NCBI RefSeq assembly: GCF_034008315.1
Contig: NZ_CP125377.1
Span: forward strand, 6,016,501-6,080,500
Reading direction: 5' to 3'
Length of the DNA stretch: 64,000 nt
Source: Pseudomonas sp. P8_241
GTDB taxonomy: Bacteria; Pseudomonadota; Gammaproteobacteria; Pseudomonadales; Pseudomonadaceae
Both the position numbers and the translations under genes were made by a program. The notes under the pieces are model-generated. The model was not told the origin of the DNA, made no database searches, and saw only the letters and a list, made by a program, of their open reading frames with translations. The first letter of the stretch is position 1, and every line of letters starts with the position of its first letter. Below are positions 46,244 through 56,801 of this stretch, piece by piece.

Positions 46244-48040
46244 CTAAAGCGCGAACAACTCCGCTGGCAATTGCATCAAACAATCGCTGCCCGCCTCGAT
46301 GGCTGCGCGATGAGCGGCGGTTCGCGGTAACAAGCGCTTGAAGTAAAACTCACTGGTTGCAAGTTTGCCTCGGCAGAAATCGGCATCGCCATTGCCGCTT
46401 TCGAGCTGCGCCTGAGCCACCAGCGCCATTCGCAACCACAGGTAGCCGAGGATGATGTAACCGCTGTACATCAGGTAGTCCACCGACGCAGCACCGACTT
46501 CATCGGCATTTTTCATCGCCGCCATGCCAACCTTGGTGGTCAACTCGCCCCACTGTTGATTCAGACCGTTGAGCTGCGCCACATAGCTGGCCAGTTGTGG
46601 ATGCTCGGCGTTCACGGCACAGAACTTGTAGACGATTTTGGTGAAGCCGCGCAGCAATTTGCCCTGGCTGCCAAGGACTTTGCGCCCGAGCAAATCCAGC
46701 GCCTGAATGCCATTGGTGCCTTCGTAGATCGGTGCGATCCGGCAATCGCGAACCAACTGCTCCATGCCCCACTCGCGAATGAACCCGTGACCGCCAAACA
46801 CCTGCATACCGTGGTTGGTCACTTCCAGGCCCGTGTCGGTCATGAACGCTTTGCAGATCGGCGTGAGGAATGCCAACAGATCTTCAGCGTCCTGGCGGGC
46901 GGTTTCATCCGGACTCAGGTGCGCCACGTCGAGCAGTTGCGCAGTGAAGTAGGTCAGCGCCCGATTGCCCTCGTTGAAGGCCTTCATGGTCAGCAACATC
47001 CGCCGCACATCAGGGTGCACGATAATCGGGTCGGCGGGTTTTTCCGGCGCTTTCGGGCCGGTCAGGGAACGCATCTGCAAGCGGTCGTTGGCGTACTTGA
47101 TCGCACCCTGAAAACTCGCTTCGCCCAGACATAGTCCCTGCATGCCGGTGCCCAGGCGTGCGTGGTTCATCATGGTGAACATGCAGTTCAAGCCTTTGTT
47201 CGGCTCGCCGATCAGGAAGCCCTTGGCCCCATCGAAATTCAGCACACAGGTGGCCGAAGCCTTGATGCCCATCTTGTGTTCGATGGAGCCGCAGGACACG
47301 CCATTGCGCTCGCCTGCTTCGCCGGCTGCATCGGGTAAAAACTTGGGCACGATGAACAGCGAAATACCCTTGGTTCCCGCCGGCGCGTCCGGCAATTTCG
47401 CCAGCACCAGGTGAATGATGTTGTCGCTCATGTCGTGCTCGCCGGCCGAGATGAAGATCTTGCTGCCGGTGATCGCGTAACTGCCATCCGCAGAAGGCAC
47501 GGCGCGGGTCTTGATAATGCCCAGGTCGGTGCCGCAATGAGCTTCGGTCAGGCACATGGTGCCGGTCCATTGACCCGCTGTGAGCTTGCTCAGGTAAGTC
47601 GCTTTTTGTGCTTCGGTGCCGTGGGCGTGGATGGCCGACATGGCGCCGTGGGTCAGGCCCGGGTACATGCCCCAGGATGTGTTGCTGGAACCGACCATTT
47701 CGCTGATGACCAGCCCCAATGAGCTTGGCAATCCCTGACCGCCGTAGGCCGGATCCGCCGCCAGCCCATGCCAGCCGCCTTCCACGTATTGTGCAAAAGC
47801 CTGCTTGAAACCTGCAGGCGTGGTGACCACGCCATTGTCGAAATGGCAGCCTTCTTCATCACCGCTGCGGTTGAGTGGGGAGAGGACGTTCTCGCAGAAT
47901 TTCGCCCCCTCGTCGAGGATCGCATTGACCATGTCCGGGCTGGCATCGATAGCCCCCAGTGCGGTGTAGTTGCTGTGAAAATCGAAAACGTGATCGATCA
48001 AAAAGCGCATATCGCGCAAGGGAGCTTTGTACTCGGGCAT
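46244..48040 (-). CDS. Acyl-CoA dehydrogenase, long FadE-like form (copy 2)
   Basis: A 598-residue paralogue of its neighbours, starting PEYKAPLRDMRFLIDHVFDF. It has TMCLTEAHCGTDLG and [17 protein letters not shown] choose the ATG at 48040 because GGAG lies seven bases upstream; the ATG two codons earlier is too close to it. Likely handles acyl chains of a different length from copies 1 and 3, but the sequence does not say which. Confidence 0.93.
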   Translation of the reverse strand: MPEYKAPLRDMRFLIDHVFDFHSNYTALGAIDASPDMVNAILDEGAKFCENVLSPLNRSGDEEGCHFDNGVVTTPAGFKQAFAQYVEGGWHGLAADPAYGGQGLPSSLGLVISEMVGSSNTSWGMYPGLTHGAMSAIHAHGTEAQKATYLSKLTAGQWTGTMCLTEAHCGTDLGIIKTRAVPSADGSYAITGSKIFISAGEHDMSDNIIHLVLAKLPDAPAGTKGISLFIVPKFLPDAAGEAGERNGVSCGSIEHKMGIKASATCVLNFDGAKGFLIGEPNKGLNCMFTMMNHARLGTGMQGLCLGEASFQGAIKYANDRLQMRSLTGPKAPEKPADPIIVHPDVRRMLLTMKAFNEGNRALTYFTAQLLDVAHLSPDETARQDAEDLLAFLTPICKAFMTDTGLEVTNHGMQVFGGHGFIREWGMEQLVRDCRIAPIYEGTNGIQALDLLGRKVLGSQGKLLRGFTKIVYKFCAVNAEHPQLASYVAQLNGLNQQWGELTTKVGMAAMKNADEVGAASVDYLMYSGYIILGYLWLRMALVAQAQLESGNGDADFCRGKLATSEFYFKRLLPRTAAHRAAIEAGSDCLMQLPAELFAL

Positions 48041-48125
48041 GGTCATTCTCCTTCAGCAGATTTTTCCAACCTACTGCCGCTGACCCGACCTCACAATCAC
48101 AGTCCAGACGCTGAATGCGCCATCA

Positions 48126-49418
48126 TCACTCAGCCGTAGCGGCGTCCATGCGCACGGCGCCACGGCGGTTCTGACCGAACGCCATCACACAGTTTCGACC
48201 CGCGCCCTTGGCGCTATAGAGTGCCTGGTCAGCGGACTTGAGCACTTCTTCCGGGGTGCGCTGTTCAATACGCTCGGCGACGCCGATGCTGACCGTCACC
48301 GATACACTCGAAGCACCGACACCTGCGCGGCGCTGCCGACCCTGATTATCATCCTGTGGCCGGCTGTCCTGATTGCGCAGCTGAATGTTGTAAGTGGCAA
48401 TCGACTCTCGGATGGCTTCCAGATGCGGCATACACTCTTCGAGCGTCTTGCCCGCAAACACCAGGGCAAACTCCTCACCGCCGTAGCGATACGCCTTACC
48501 GCCGCCGCCGATTTTCGACAGTTTACTGGCCACAAGCCGCAGCACCTGATCACCCACATCGTGACCATGGGTGTCGTTGAATTTCTTGAAGTGGTCAACG
48601 TCGCTCATGGCCAGCACGTAGTTACGCCCCAGCCGCTGCATGCGCTCATTCAGTGCACGGCGACCCGGCAGACCCGTCAGTTCGTCGCGGAAGGCCATTT
48701 GATAGGCTTCGTGGGCAACGGCTGCAGCGATCATCAACATCACCTGGCTGCACATGATGTTCAGGGTGAACGGCAGGATGAAGGTTTTCGGCAACATCCA
48801 GAACAACCCCAGCAGGCCCACCAATTGCGCGGCATGCAGGGGTCGCGGGTTGCGCCAGTATTGATAAGCCAACAACACAAAAGCCGCGATGAAGACCGGA
48901 TAGGACAGCTGGATCAGGCTCATCCATGCGCCGTGCAATGCGGGCCAGCGAATCTCCGAAAGCCAGATCAGCAGCGCATGGGGATAACTTTGCTCAAGTG
49001 CCAATGCCACGCTGCCCACCGCCAGCAACACCGCGAAACGCGCCACCATGTCCTGAAACAGATGCGTGCGCTCTTGCCACGCCGCGAAGATGCCAAACAG
49101 CAGGGGCAGCAACAGGCAACACAAGTGAAAGACCACCGCGGCGTCATCGCGCACCTTGCCGTTGTCGCGGTAGTAGTCGGTCTGGGTGTCGAGCAGGAAG
49201 TAGGCGATGTACACCGTGACCATCAGAAACAGTTCACGCTGGCGCCGGTAAACCGCGCAATAGGCACCTCCGAGCAACAACACCAGAGTGGGCAGCACAT
49301 TGAACAGCGACGTGAAGAAGACGTTCAGATCCTTGATGTATGCAGCCGCCAGCCCCGCCAGTAACAGCAGTAATGACGGCAGGAAATGACTCAAACGCAC
49401 AGCGGAATTACGCAGCAA
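48126..49418 (-). CDS. Membrane-anchored GGDEF diguanylate cyclase
   Basis: A 430-residue protein. About seven or eight hydrophobic segments occupy residues 8-240, an integral-membrane sensory region of unknown ligand. The C-terminal GGDEF domain (about 250-415) has an intact active motif YGGEEFALVF, so it should make cyclic-di-GMP. It sits between fatty-acid oxidation genes but has its own gap on each side. No EAL domain. Confidence 0.92.
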   Translation of the reverse strand: MLRNSAVRLSHFLPSLLLLLAGLAAAYIKDLNVFFTSLFNVLPTLVLLLGGAYCAVYRRQRELFLMVTVYIAYFLLDTQTDYYRDNGKVRDDAAVVFHLCCLLLPLLFGIFAAWQERTHLFQDMVARFAVLLAVGSVALALEQSYPHALLIWLSEIRWPALHGAWMSLIQLSYPVFIAAFVLLAYQYWRNPRPLHAAQLVGLLGLFWMLPKTFILPFTLNIMCSQVMLMIAAAVAHEAYQMAFRDELTGLPGRRALNERMQRLGRNYVLAMSDVDHFKKFNDTHGHDVGDQVLRLVASKLSKIGGGGKAYRYGGEEFALVFAGKTLEECMPHLEAIRESIATYNIQLRNQDSRPQDDNQGRQRRAGVGASSVSVTVSIGVAERIEQRTPEEVLKSADQALYSAKGAGRNCVMAFGQNRRGAVRMDAATAE

Positions 49419-49562
49419 GGGTAAAGCTCCGACCCGTCAATTCAATAGATGGCAATGTGCCCACCACTGTAACGGCAGAAACCCCGAGTTGCTGAGTGAA
49501 TGACTGAGGTATTTTTTAAACGGGTGTCGCCCGCTTCCATTTCACCGACAACCTTTAAAGCA

Positions 49563-49597
49563 AAAAAGCCGCTGTCCCGAAGGATCAGCGGCTTTTT
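49563..49597 (-). terminator. Terminator of acyl-CoA dehydrogenase copy 3
   Basis: AAAAAGCCGCTG (49563-49574) and CAGCGGCTTTTT (49586-49597), 12 bp with an 11-nt loop and T runs on both strands. Confidence 0.9.
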
Positions 49598-49615
49598 GAA
49601 GTGCTTCGTCGAGAC

Positions 49616-51421
49616 TTAGTAGCCCAGATCGAAGTTCTCTTCTTTCATGTCCATCAGGTTGTTAGCGCCCGATAGCATGGTTACAACGTGAGTGCGGGTA
49701 CGCGGCAGAATGCGCTGGAAGTAGAAGCGCGCAGTCTGCAGCTTGGCGGTGTAGAACGCCTCTTCGGAAGTGCCGGCAGCCAGTTTCTCGGCAGACAGAC
49801 GCGCCATGTCAGCCCAGAAGTAGGCCAGGCAGGCGTAACCGGAATACATCAGGTAGTCCACGGAGGCCGCGCCGACTTCTTCGCGATCTTTCATGGCAGC
49901 CATACCGACCTTCATGGTCAGCTCGCCCCACTCTTTGTTCAGTGCAGCCAGCGGTGCGACGAACTCTTGAACCGCTTCGTTGCCTTCGTTGGTCTGGCAG
50001 AACTTGTGGACGATCTTGGTGAAGCTTTTCAGAGCCTCGCCTTGAGTCATCAGCACTTTACGGCCCAGCAGGTCGAGCGCCTGGATACCGGTGGTGCCTT
50101 CGTACAGCATCGAAATGCGGCTGTCGCGAACGTTCTGCTCCATGCCCCACTCGGCGATGAAGCCGTGACCGCCGTAGATCTGCACGCCATGGTTGGCCGA
50201 TTCAAAACCGACTTCGGTCATGAAGGCTTTGGCGATTGGCGTCATGAACGCCAGCAGTGCGTCGGCTTTCTTCTTCTCATCTTCGTCCACGCCGTACTTG
50301 ACGATGTCGACCTGCTTGGCGGTGAAGTAAACCATCGCACGGTTGCCTTCGGCGAATGCCTTCATGGTCAACAGCATGCGGCGTACGTCTGGGTGCACGA
50401 TGATCGGGTCAGCGGCTTTGTCCGGCGCTTTCGGGCCAGTCAGCGAGCGCATTTGCAGACGGTCGCGAGCGTATTTCAGGCCGCCCTGGAAACCGACTTC
50501 GGCGTGGGCCAGACCTTGCAGCGCGGTACCCAGACGTGCGGTGTTCATGAAGGTGAACATGCAGTTCAGGCCTTTGTTCGCCGGGCCGATCAGGAAACCG
50601 GTCGCGCCGTCGAAGTTCATCACGCAGGTGGCGTTGCCGTGGATGCCCATCTTGTGTTCCAGGGAACCGCAAGATACCGCGTTACGCGTGCCAACCGAGC
50701 CATCAGCGTTGGGCATGAACTTCGGCACGATGAACAGGGAGATGCCTTTGGTGCCAGCCGGTGCATCCGGCAGGCGAGCCAGTACGATGTGGACGATGTT
50801 GTCGGCCATATCGTGTTCACCGGCCGAGATGAAGATCTTGGTGCCGGAAACCTTGTAGGAACCGTCGGCCTGAGGCTCGGCCTTGGTGCGCAGCATGCCA
50901 AGGTCAGTGCCGCAATGCGGCTCGGTCAGGCACATGGTGCCGGTCCACTCGCCCGAGACCAGCTTGGTCAGGTAAGCCTCTTGCTGCTCAGGGGTGCCGT
51001 GCTCGGAGATGGTGTTCATCGCGCCGTGCGACAGGCCTGGGTACATGCCCCACGACCAGTTCGACTCGCCGACCATTTCGCTGATCGCCAGACCCAAGGA
51101 CTCCGGCAGGCCTTGGCCGCCGTGCTCGACGTCGTGAGCCAGGCTTGGCCAGCCGCCTTCTACGAATTGCTTGTACGCTTCTTTGAAGCCAGTCGGGGTC
51201 TTAACGCCGGACTCGCTCCAGGTGCAGCCTTCGAGGTCGCCCACGCGGTTCAGCGGAGCCAATACCTGCTCACAAAACTTGGCGCCTTCTTCGAGAATGG
51301 CGTCAACCATGTCCGGCGTTGCGTCTGCACACGCTGGAAGGCTCTGATAGTGCGCTTCGTAGCCGAGCAGCTCGTCACGAACGAAGCGAATATCACGCAA
51401 GGGGGCCTTGTAGTCAGGCAT
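49616..51421 (-). CDS. Acyl-CoA dehydrogenase, long FadE-like form (copy 3)
   Basis: A 601-residue paralogue beginning [18 protein letters not shown], with [14 protein letters not shown] and [16 protein letters not shown]. It is likely the main inducible enzyme of the three, since its promoter is a consensus-like sigma70 promoter overlapped by a PsrA-type operator. It ends in a strong terminator. Closest in position to PA0506 of P. aeruginosa, next to the small gene before bioD. Confidence 0.94.
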   Translation of the reverse strand: MPDYKAPLRDIRFVRDELLGYEAHYQSLPACADATPDMVDAILEEGAKFCEQVLAPLNRVGDLEGCTWSESGVKTPTGFKEAYKQFVEGGWPSLAHDVEHGGQGLPESLGLAISEMVGESNWSWGMYPGLSHGAMNTISEHGTPEQQEAYLTKLVSGEWTGTMCLTEPHCGTDLGMLRTKAEPQADGSYKVSGTKIFISAGEHDMADNIVHIVLARLPDAPAGTKGISLFIVPKFMPNADGSVGTRNAVSCGSLEHKMGIHGNATCVMNFDGATGFLIGPANKGLNCMFTFMNTARLGTALQGLAHAEVGFQGGLKYARDRLQMRSLTGPKAPDKAADPIIVHPDVRRMLLTMKAFAEGNRAMVYFTAKQVDIVKYGVDEDEKKKADALLAFMTPIAKAFMTEVGFESANHGVQIYGGHGFIAEWGMEQNVRDSRISMLYEGTTGIQALDLLGRKVLMTQGEALKSFTKIVHKFCQTNEGNEAVQEFVAPLAALNKEWGELTMKVGMAAMKDREEVGAASVDYLMYSGYACLAYFWADMARLSAEKLAAGTSEEAFYTAKLQTARFYFQRILPRTRTHVVTMLSGANNLMDMKEENFDLGY

Positions 51422-51482
51422 AGCGATAAACCTCTGCTGATGTAACCGGGAATGAACGACCGCGCTGAATTGTTGTTGCGAT

Positions 51483-51496
51483 CAAACAGTTGTTTG
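51483..51496. promoter_or_regulatory. PsrA-type operator
   Basis: CAAACAGTTGTTTG fits the known PsrA motif (C/G)AAAC-N2-4-GTTT(G/C). It begins one base after the -10 hexamer, over the transcription start, where a repressor would block initiation. PsrA is the Pseudomonas fatty-acid-responsive repressor of beta-oxidation genes. Confidence 0.75.
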
Positions 51497-51497
51497 A

Positions 51498-51526
51498 AAC
51501 ATACGTTTACGCCGAAATCTTGTCAA
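51498..51526 (-). promoter_or_regulatory. Sigma70 promoter of acyl-CoA dehydrogenase copy 3
   Basis: On the minus strand TTGACA (51526-51521), a 17-base spacer, then TATGTT (51503-51498). Consensus -35, optimal spacing and a near-consensus -10, about 77 bases before the start codon. Confidence 0.75.
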
Positions 51527-51651
51527 GCATCGATCTTTTTCCGTTCGTCATCCCCTCACGCAAATTCAGGTCGCGCAACATCGCCACGTCGCGGATCGAG
51601 TGATACGCAGTGCAAGAAAGATTAGTTTAGGAAGAAAGGCTTACGCAGAAA

Positions 51652-51675
51652 AACGCCGCAATATTTCGCGGCGTT
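51652..51675 (-). terminator. Terminator of the rod-protein-like gene
   Basis: AACGCCGC (51652-51659) and GCGGCGTT (51668-51675) with an 8-nt loop; T run on the minus strand after the hairpin. Confidence 0.82.
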
Positions 51676-51697
51676 GGCAGTCGTGCTCAGTGAGAAA

Positions 51698-51994
51698 TCA
51701 AGCGAAGGTATCGATCAACGTACCCAGCACTTCATCGGACGATTTGGCGAGCCTGACGCCGAGTTCGACCTGAAATTTACCTTGGGCCATTTCGACGACA
51801 TTGCTGGCAAGGTCCGATTGATGGCTGCGATCGATAGATCGAAGGCGATCGACCTGAGCGTCGGAAGACTGACTAGTGACCGAACGATCGATGGTGGTGT
51901 TGGCGATCTGCCCGGCGGCTTGATCGACACGGTTCTGCCCTGTCTGAATAGTGCTCAGACCGGCATAAAAAGCGGTGCTTCCTGAGATTTCCAT
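51698..51994 (-). CDS. Small protein resembling the ends of flagellar rod/hook proteins
   Basis: A 98-residue protein. Its N-terminus (STAFYAGLSTIQTGQNRVDQAAGQIANTT, described as pattern) follows the axial-protein rule seen in FlgC/FlgG, and its C-terminus (VEMAQGKFQVELGVRL) resembles their closing helix. A middle globular domain is absent. No signal peptide. It is a lone gene between fadE-type and bio genes, where P. aeruginosa has the hypothetical PA0505. Function unknown; no flagellar genes are nearby. Confidence 0.8.
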   Translation of the reverse strand: MEISGSTAFYAGLSTIQTGQNRVDQAAGQIANTTIDRSVTSQSSDAQVDRLRSIDRSHQSDLASNVVEMAQGKFQVELGVRLAKSSDEVLGTLIDTFA

Positions 51995-52100
51995 GGGAGG
52001 ACTCGTCCTTGAAAAGGTTCATCAGTGTTCATTGAAGCAGAGGGTTCGGTAAAACACCCGTCAAAAACACCAATGGCGCAGTGCCTTGTCATAGCAAACG

Positions 52101-52781
52101 CTAGTCAAGCAAATCCAGCTGAAGATGTTCCGCCACCGCTTCAGCTGTGACTGACTTGAGTTTTGGCACCCTTCCCAGGCATGGCGCTGGAAGGCGTTCG
52201 GCGAGTGTCGCTAGGTTTTCTTCCAGCCGTGAAGTTTTCGGATCAATGATATTCGCCACCCATCCCGCCAACTGCAAACCGTCACGAGCGATGGCCTCAG
52301 CCGTCAGCAAGGCATGGCTGATGCAGCCCAGGCGAACGCCGACGACCAGAATCACCGGCAGGCCCAAGGCTTTCGCCAAATCAGACAGATTATCCTGATC
52401 GGCCAACGGCACGCGCCAGCCACCGGCACCTTCGATCAACGTGAAGTCGGCCTGCATTTCAAGGATCTGCCGCATCGGCGTCAACAATGACTGCACCGTG
52501 AGTGCCACACCCGCTTCACGCGCTGCAAGATGCGGGGCAATCGCCGGTTCGAACGCCACCGGGTTCGCCTGCGAATACGTCAATGGCAACGAACATTCCG
52601 CCAGCAGCGCCAGCGCATCCGCGTTGCGCAGACCCTTGGGCGTGACATCGCACCCCGAGGCGACCGGCTTACCCGCCGCCGTGCTCAAACCCGCCGACCG
52701 CGCCGCATACAGCAACCCCGCCGCGACCGTGGTTTTGCCGACATCCGTATCTGTGCCGGTAATGAAATAGGCTGAGCTCAT
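52101..52781 (-). CDS. bioD: Dethiobiotin synthetase
   Basis: A 226-residue ATP-dependent enzyme forming the ureido ring of dethiobiotin. The P-loop [10 protein letters not shown] is near residue 8; the substrate loop KPVASGCD and [10 protein letters not shown] are intact. Its start overlaps the stop of bioC by four bases; last gene of the bioF-H-C-D run. Confidence 0.96.
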   Translation of the reverse strand: MSSAYFITGTDTDVGKTTVAAGLLYAARSAGLSTAAGKPVASGCDVTPKGLRNADALALLAECSLPLTYSQANPVAFEPAIAPHLAAREAGVALTVQSLLTPMRQILEMQADFTLIEGAGGWRVPLADQDNLSDLAKALGLPVILVVGVRLGCISHALLTAEAIARDGLQLAGWVANIIDPKTSRLEENLATLAERLPAPCLGRVPKLKSVTAEAVAEHLQLDLLD

Positions 52782-53590
52782 AAGGGTTTCTCCAAAACGG
52801 CGTACACCACTTGATAAGTCGCCGGCAAACCTTCGGCCTGACGAAACTGCTCATAGGCCTCGATCAAACCCAGAATCCGCGCCCGGCCAGTCAAGCCACC
52901 CGGCCGACCGGGATTAAGGTTGTGCGCGCCCAAGGCCTTGAGCTCATGGGTCAGGCTGCGCACATCCGGGTAGTACAACACATGGGGACAGGTTTGCAGA
53001 CTGACCACCTCTAAACCGCTATCGGCACTCAATTGTTGATAAACGCCGAACTCCCGGAAGCGATTGACGTGCACCATGCCGTCGACCTTACGCCAACTGT
53101 CTCGCAGTTCAATCAACGTCCCAACACACAGACTAGCAAACGCGAAAATCCCGCCTGGTTTGAGCACCCGATGGGCCTCGCCGAGTACCGCGCCGAAGTC
53201 TGCACACCACTGCACTGCCAGGCTGGAGAAGATCAGATCGCAGGTCGAATCCTGCAACGGCAGGCGCTCGGCATCACCGGCGATGAAATCGGTGGCGCCG
53301 CCTAATGGCCGTGCGTGATTGAGCATGCCCTCGGCGATATCCAGCGCCACACCGTGAGCACCGGCAAAACGTTCACCCAATGCACGACTGAAATACCCGG
53401 TGCCACAGCCCAGGTCGAGCCAGCGTTGCGGCATAAAATCTGCTGGCAGGCGGCTCAGCAATTGGCTGCCCACGTCACGTTGCAGTTCGGCCACGCTGTC
53501 ATAGCTCGACGCTGCACGGGAAAACGAAGCCGCCACCTGGCGTTTGTCAGGCAGATCGCCGGGTACGTTGGGAAGAGACAAATCAGTCAT
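52778..53590 (-). CDS. bioC: Malonyl-[acyl-carrier protein] O-methyltransferase
   Basis: A 270-residue SAM-dependent methyltransferase that caps malonyl-ACP to begin pimelate synthesis. [16 protein letters not shown] is the BioC N-terminus and [14 protein letters not shown] the SAM motif. I start at ATG 53590, giving an eight-base overlap with bioH; ATG 53602 is possible. The frame is open further upstream inside bioH without similarity. Confidence 0.95.
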   Translation of the reverse strand: MTDLSLPNVPGDLPDKRQVAASFSRAASSYDSVAELQRDVGSQLLSRLPADFMPQRWLDLGCGTGYFSRALGERFAGAHGVALDIAEGMLNHARPLGGATDFIAGDAERLPLQDSTCDLIFSSLAVQWCADFGAVLGEAHRVLKPGGIFAFASLCVGTLIELRDSWRKVDGMVHVNRFREFGVYQQLSADSGLEVVSLQTCPHVLYYPDVRSLTHELKALGAHNLNPGRPGGLTGRARILGLIEAYEQFRQAEGLPATYQVVYAVLEKPL

Positions 53591-54314
53591 CGCCGCACTC
53601 ATGCAAAAAAGCCTGGATCGCCCCTGCCACACCGTGGGGGTCTTCCAGAAGAAACGCGTGGCTGGCCTGTTCAATCAGACCGATTTCGATATCCGGCAGC
53701 AATGCCAGCAGTTCTGCGGTGGCTTCAGCCGGAACCAGTGCGTCGAGGCCGGCGAACAAGTGCAGTTGCGGGCCACGGAACGTCTGCAAGGCTTGGCGGG
53801 TATCCAACTGAGCGAGCAACTCCAGGCCGCTCATCAATAAGGGGCCAGCCGTGTGCGGCGCACCCCCGAGCAACAACCGTGATAACCCGCGAGGGTCTTC
53901 GGCACCTTGAGCGCAAAGCAGTGAAAAGCGCTTTAAGGTCATGCGCGGGTCAGCAGCACAGCCAGCCAGGAACGCATCGAAGGTTTCGCCAGGCATCGCG
54001 CTCGACCACTGTTCATGGGCGACAAAAGAAGGATTACTCGCCAGCGTCAGCAAACCGCAGCAGCGATCGCCGCGACGCGCCGCCAATTCCGAAGCGAGCA
54101 TGCCACCCAACGACCAGCCACCCAGCCAGGCATCCTGAGGCAGCGTCGAATCGAGTTCAGCGAGCCACTCTTGAAGATCGTTCGACTGCAATTGTGGTAA
54201 CGGCTCGATCTCGACCCGCAGGTGTTCATCCAGCCCTTGCAACGCCGCCGCCAGCGGTTCCAGCGGCGAAACACCGAGCCCCCAACCAGGCAGCAGAATC
54301 AGACGATCACGCAT
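53583..54314 (-). CDS. bioH: Pimeloyl-[acyl-carrier protein] methyl ester esterase
   Basis: A 243-residue alpha/beta hydrolase that removes the methyl group added by BioC, ending pimeloyl-ACP synthesis. [11 protein letters not shown] is at the N-terminus; the nucleophile is in [10 protein letters not shown]; the acid is in FAGLDALVP; the histidine is in [10 protein letters not shown]. It overlaps bioF by eight bases. Confidence 0.95.
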   Translation of the reverse strand: MRDRLILLPGWGLGVSPLEPLAAALQGLDEHLRVEIEPLPQLQSNDLQEWLAELDSTLPQDAWLGGWSLGGMLASELAARRGDRCCGLLTLASNPSFVAHEQWSSAMPGETFDAFLAGCAADPRMTLKRFSLLCAQGAEDPRGLSRLLLGGAPHTAGPLLMSGLELLAQLDTRQALQTFRGPQLHLFAGLDALVPAEATAELLALLPDIEIGLIEQASHAFLLEDPHGVAGAIQAFLHECGDD

Positions 54315-55485
54315 GGGCTGGCTCCGGTCCCAGTTGTTGAAAACAATTGGCCAATCCTTCCAGCAATAACTGAACCTGCGCCTCGCTGTGGGCGGCGCTC
54401 AGCGTCACACGCAGACGAGCACTGCCAGCAGGCACCGTTGGCGGTCGAATCGCGGTCACCATCAGTCCGCGCTCGCGCAACATCTGCGACAGACGCACCG
54501 CACGCCCGGCGTCACCGATCATGATCGGTTGAATGGGCGTGAAACTGTCCATGAGTTCCAGGCCGATTTGCTCGGCGCCGTGGCGGAACTGGCGGATCAA
54601 CGTCTGCAAATGCTCGCGGCGCCAATGCTCGCTGCGCAGCAGTTCAAGGCTTTTCAGTGTGGCGCACGCCAATGCCGGCGGTTGGCTGGTGGTGTAAATG
54701 TACGGGCGGGCAAACTGAATCAGGCTCTCGATTAACTCTTCACTGCCGGCGACAAAAGCCCCGGCCGTGCCGAACGCTTTGCCGAGAGTACCGACCAGTA
54801 CCGGCACGTCTTCCTGGCTCAAGCCGAAATGCTCGACGATGCCGCCACCGTTCGCACCCAACGGACCGAAACCGTGGGCGTCATCGACCATCAGCCACGC
54901 GCCTTTGGCCTTGGCTTCCCGCGCCAGTGCCGGCAAGTCGGCGATGTCGCCGTCCATACTGAACACGCCGTCGGTGACCACCAGCGTGTTGCCGGTGGCT
55001 TTCTCAAGGCGCTTGGCCAGGCTCACGGCGTCGTTGTGCAAGTAACGATTGAACCGCGCCCCGGACAACAGCCCCGCGTCGAGCAGCGAGGCATGATTGA
55101 GCCGGTCTTCCAGCACCGTATCGCCCTGCCCGACCAATGCGGTGACCGCACCGAGGTTGGCCATGTAGCCAGTGGTGAACAGCAAGGCCCGCGGGCGACC
55201 GGTGAGGTCCGCCAAGGCTTCTTCCAACGCGTGATGCGGGCCGCTGTGGCCGATGACCAAGTGCGACGCCCCGCCACCGACGCCCCATTTCGACGCGCCT
55301 TCTCGCCAGGCTTCGATCACTTGCGGGTGATTGGCCAGACCCAGGTAGTCGTTGTTACAGAACGCCAGCAACGGCTGGCCATCGACCACCACTTGCGGCC
55401 CCTGCGGGCTTTCGAGCAATGGGCGTTGGCGGTAGAGATTTTCGGCACGACGGGCAGCAAGGCGTGCGGCGAGATCGAAAGACAT
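54307..55485 (-). CDS. bioF: 8-amino-7-oxononanoate synthase
   Basis: A 392-residue PLP enzyme joining pimeloyl-ACP and alanine. The PLP lysine is in [12 protein letters not shown], and [10 protein letters not shown] carries the ring-binding Asp/His. I start at ATG 55485, with GAGG six bases upstream; a TTG at 55500 would add five residues. First of the coupled bioF-H-C-D run; a REP pair separates it from bioB. Confidence 0.96.
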   Translation of the reverse strand: MSFDLAARLAARRAENLYRQRPLLESPQGPQVVVDGQPLLAFCNNDYLGLANHPQVIEAWREGASKWGVGGGASHLVIGHSGPHHALEEALADLTGRPRALLFTTGYMANLGAVTALVGQGDTVLEDRLNHASLLDAGLLSGARFNRYLHNDAVSLAKRLEKATGNTLVVTDGVFSMDGDIADLPALAREAKAKGAWLMVDDAHGFGPLGANGGGIVEHFGLSQEDVPVLVGTLGKAFGTAGAFVAGSEELIESLIQFARPYIYTTSQPPALACATLKSLELLRSEHWRREHLQTLIRQFRHGAEQIGLELMDSFTPIQPIMIGDAGRAVRLSQMLRERGLMVTAIRPPTVPAGSARLRVTLSAAHSEAQVQLLLEGLANCFQQLGPEPAHA

Positions 55486-55522
55486 GCAGGCCTCGGACAA
55501 ACAATCAAGGTAGACACCGAAC

Positions 55523-55614
55523 CTGTAGGAGCTGGCTTGCCAGCGATGAGTGCGTCAGATTCGACATACCCATCAGCTGACAGACCGCTATCGCTGGCAA
55601 GCCAGCTCCTACAA
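55523..55614. repeat. REP inverted pair, CTGGCTTGCCAGC family
   Basis: TGTAGGAGCTGGCTTGCCAG and its inverted partner CTGGCAAGCCAGCTCCTACA flank a loop of about 50 bases between bioB and bioF. Confidence 0.9.
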
Positions 55615-55652
55615 GGGTTTCGCATTCCAATCAGAGGAGTCGATGGAAGGCT

Positions 55653-56708
55653 TCAAACCGCCGCGTTATAGAACTGCTCGCTGCTCTTCTGCTCCACCAG
55701 TGCTTGCTCGATGGCAGCCTGGTGAACTTCATCGGCGTGCTCTTCACGCGCCTCCGGCAAGATGCCCAGGCGCGAAAACAGTTGCATGTCCTTGTCGGCC
55801 TGCGGGTTGGCAGTGGTCAGCAGTTTCTCGCCGTAGAAAATCGAGTTGGCGCCCGCGAAGAAGGCCAGGGCCTGCATTTGTTCGTTCATGGCTTCGCGGC
55901 CGGCGGACAATCGCACGTGGGATTGCGGCATCAGGATGCGAGCGACGGCGAGCATACGGATGAAATCGAACGGGTCAACGTCTTCGGCATTTTCCAGAGG
56001 CGTACCGGCCACCTTCACCAGCATGTTGATCGGCACCGACTCTGGATGCTCCGGCAAGTTGGCCAGCTGGATCAGCAGGTTGGCGCGGTCGTCCAGCGAC
56101 TCGCCCATGCCGAGAATACCGCCGGAACAAATCTTCATCCCCGACTCACGCACATACGCCAGGGTCTGCAGTCGCTCACTGTAGGTGCGGGTAGTGATGA
56201 TGCTGCCGTAGAACTCAGGCGAGGTGTCTAGGTTGTGGTTGTAGTAGTCCAGACCAGCCTTGGCCAGTGCTTCTGTCTGGTCCTGATCCAGGCGACCGAG
56301 GGTCATGCAGGTTTCCAGGCCGAGTGCCTTCACGCCTTCGACCATCTTCAAGACGTACGGCATGTCCTTGGCCGATGGATGCTTCCAGGCCGCGCCCATG
56401 CAGAATCGGGTCGAACCGATGGCCTTGGCACGAGCGGCCTCTTCAAGAACCTTTTGAACCTCCATCAGCTTTTCTTTTTCCAGCCCGGTGTTGTAGTGAC
56501 CGGACTGCGGACAATATTTGCAATCTTCCGGACAAGCGCCGGTTTTGATCGACAGCAGGGTCGAGACCTGGACGCGGTTGGCGTCGAAATGCGCGCGGTG
56601 CACCGTCTGCGCCTGGAACAACAGGTCGTTGAATGGCTGTACGAAGAGTGCTTTGACTTCGGCCAAAGACCAGTCATGACGCAGGGTTGCAGTGGTGCTG
56701 GCGCTCAT
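55653..56708 (-). CDS. bioB: Biotin synthase
   Basis: A 351-residue radical SAM enzyme inserting sulfur into dethiobiotin. The cluster motif CPEDCKYC is intact; [12 protein letters not shown] and the C-terminal [12 protein letters not shown] are typical. I start at ATG 56708, with GGAAA seven bases upstream. Divergent from comF. Confidence 0.97.
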   Translation of the reverse strand: MSASTTATLRHDWSLAEVKALFVQPFNDLLFQAQTVHRAHFDANRVQVSTLLSIKTGACPEDCKYCPQSGHYNTGLEKEKLMEVQKVLEEAARAKAIGSTRFCMGAAWKHPSAKDMPYVLKMVEGVKALGLETCMTLGRLDQDQTEALAKAGLDYYNHNLDTSPEFYGSIITTRTYSERLQTLAYVRESGMKICSGGILGMGESLDDRANLLIQLANLPEHPESVPINMLVKVAGTPLENAEDVDPFDFIRMLAVARILMPQSHVRLSAGREAMNEQMQALAFFAGANSIFYGEKLLTTANPQADKDMQLFSRLGILPEAREEHADEVHQAAIEQALVEQKSSEQFYNAAV

Positions 56709-56801
56709 GGGCGTTTCCTTTGAATTATGCTTGTACAGGCGGCTGGGCAATGGAACGCCCTGAGTCGCATCACAGTGTTTCGGCATATTTAAGGAAGAGT
56801 G

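Noticed and set aside
49688..51445. Plus-strand open frame of 585 codons opposite acyl-CoA dehydrogenase copy 3
   Set aside because: Mirror of the dehydrogenase coding strand; would also have to cross its terminator-proximal end and promoter region.
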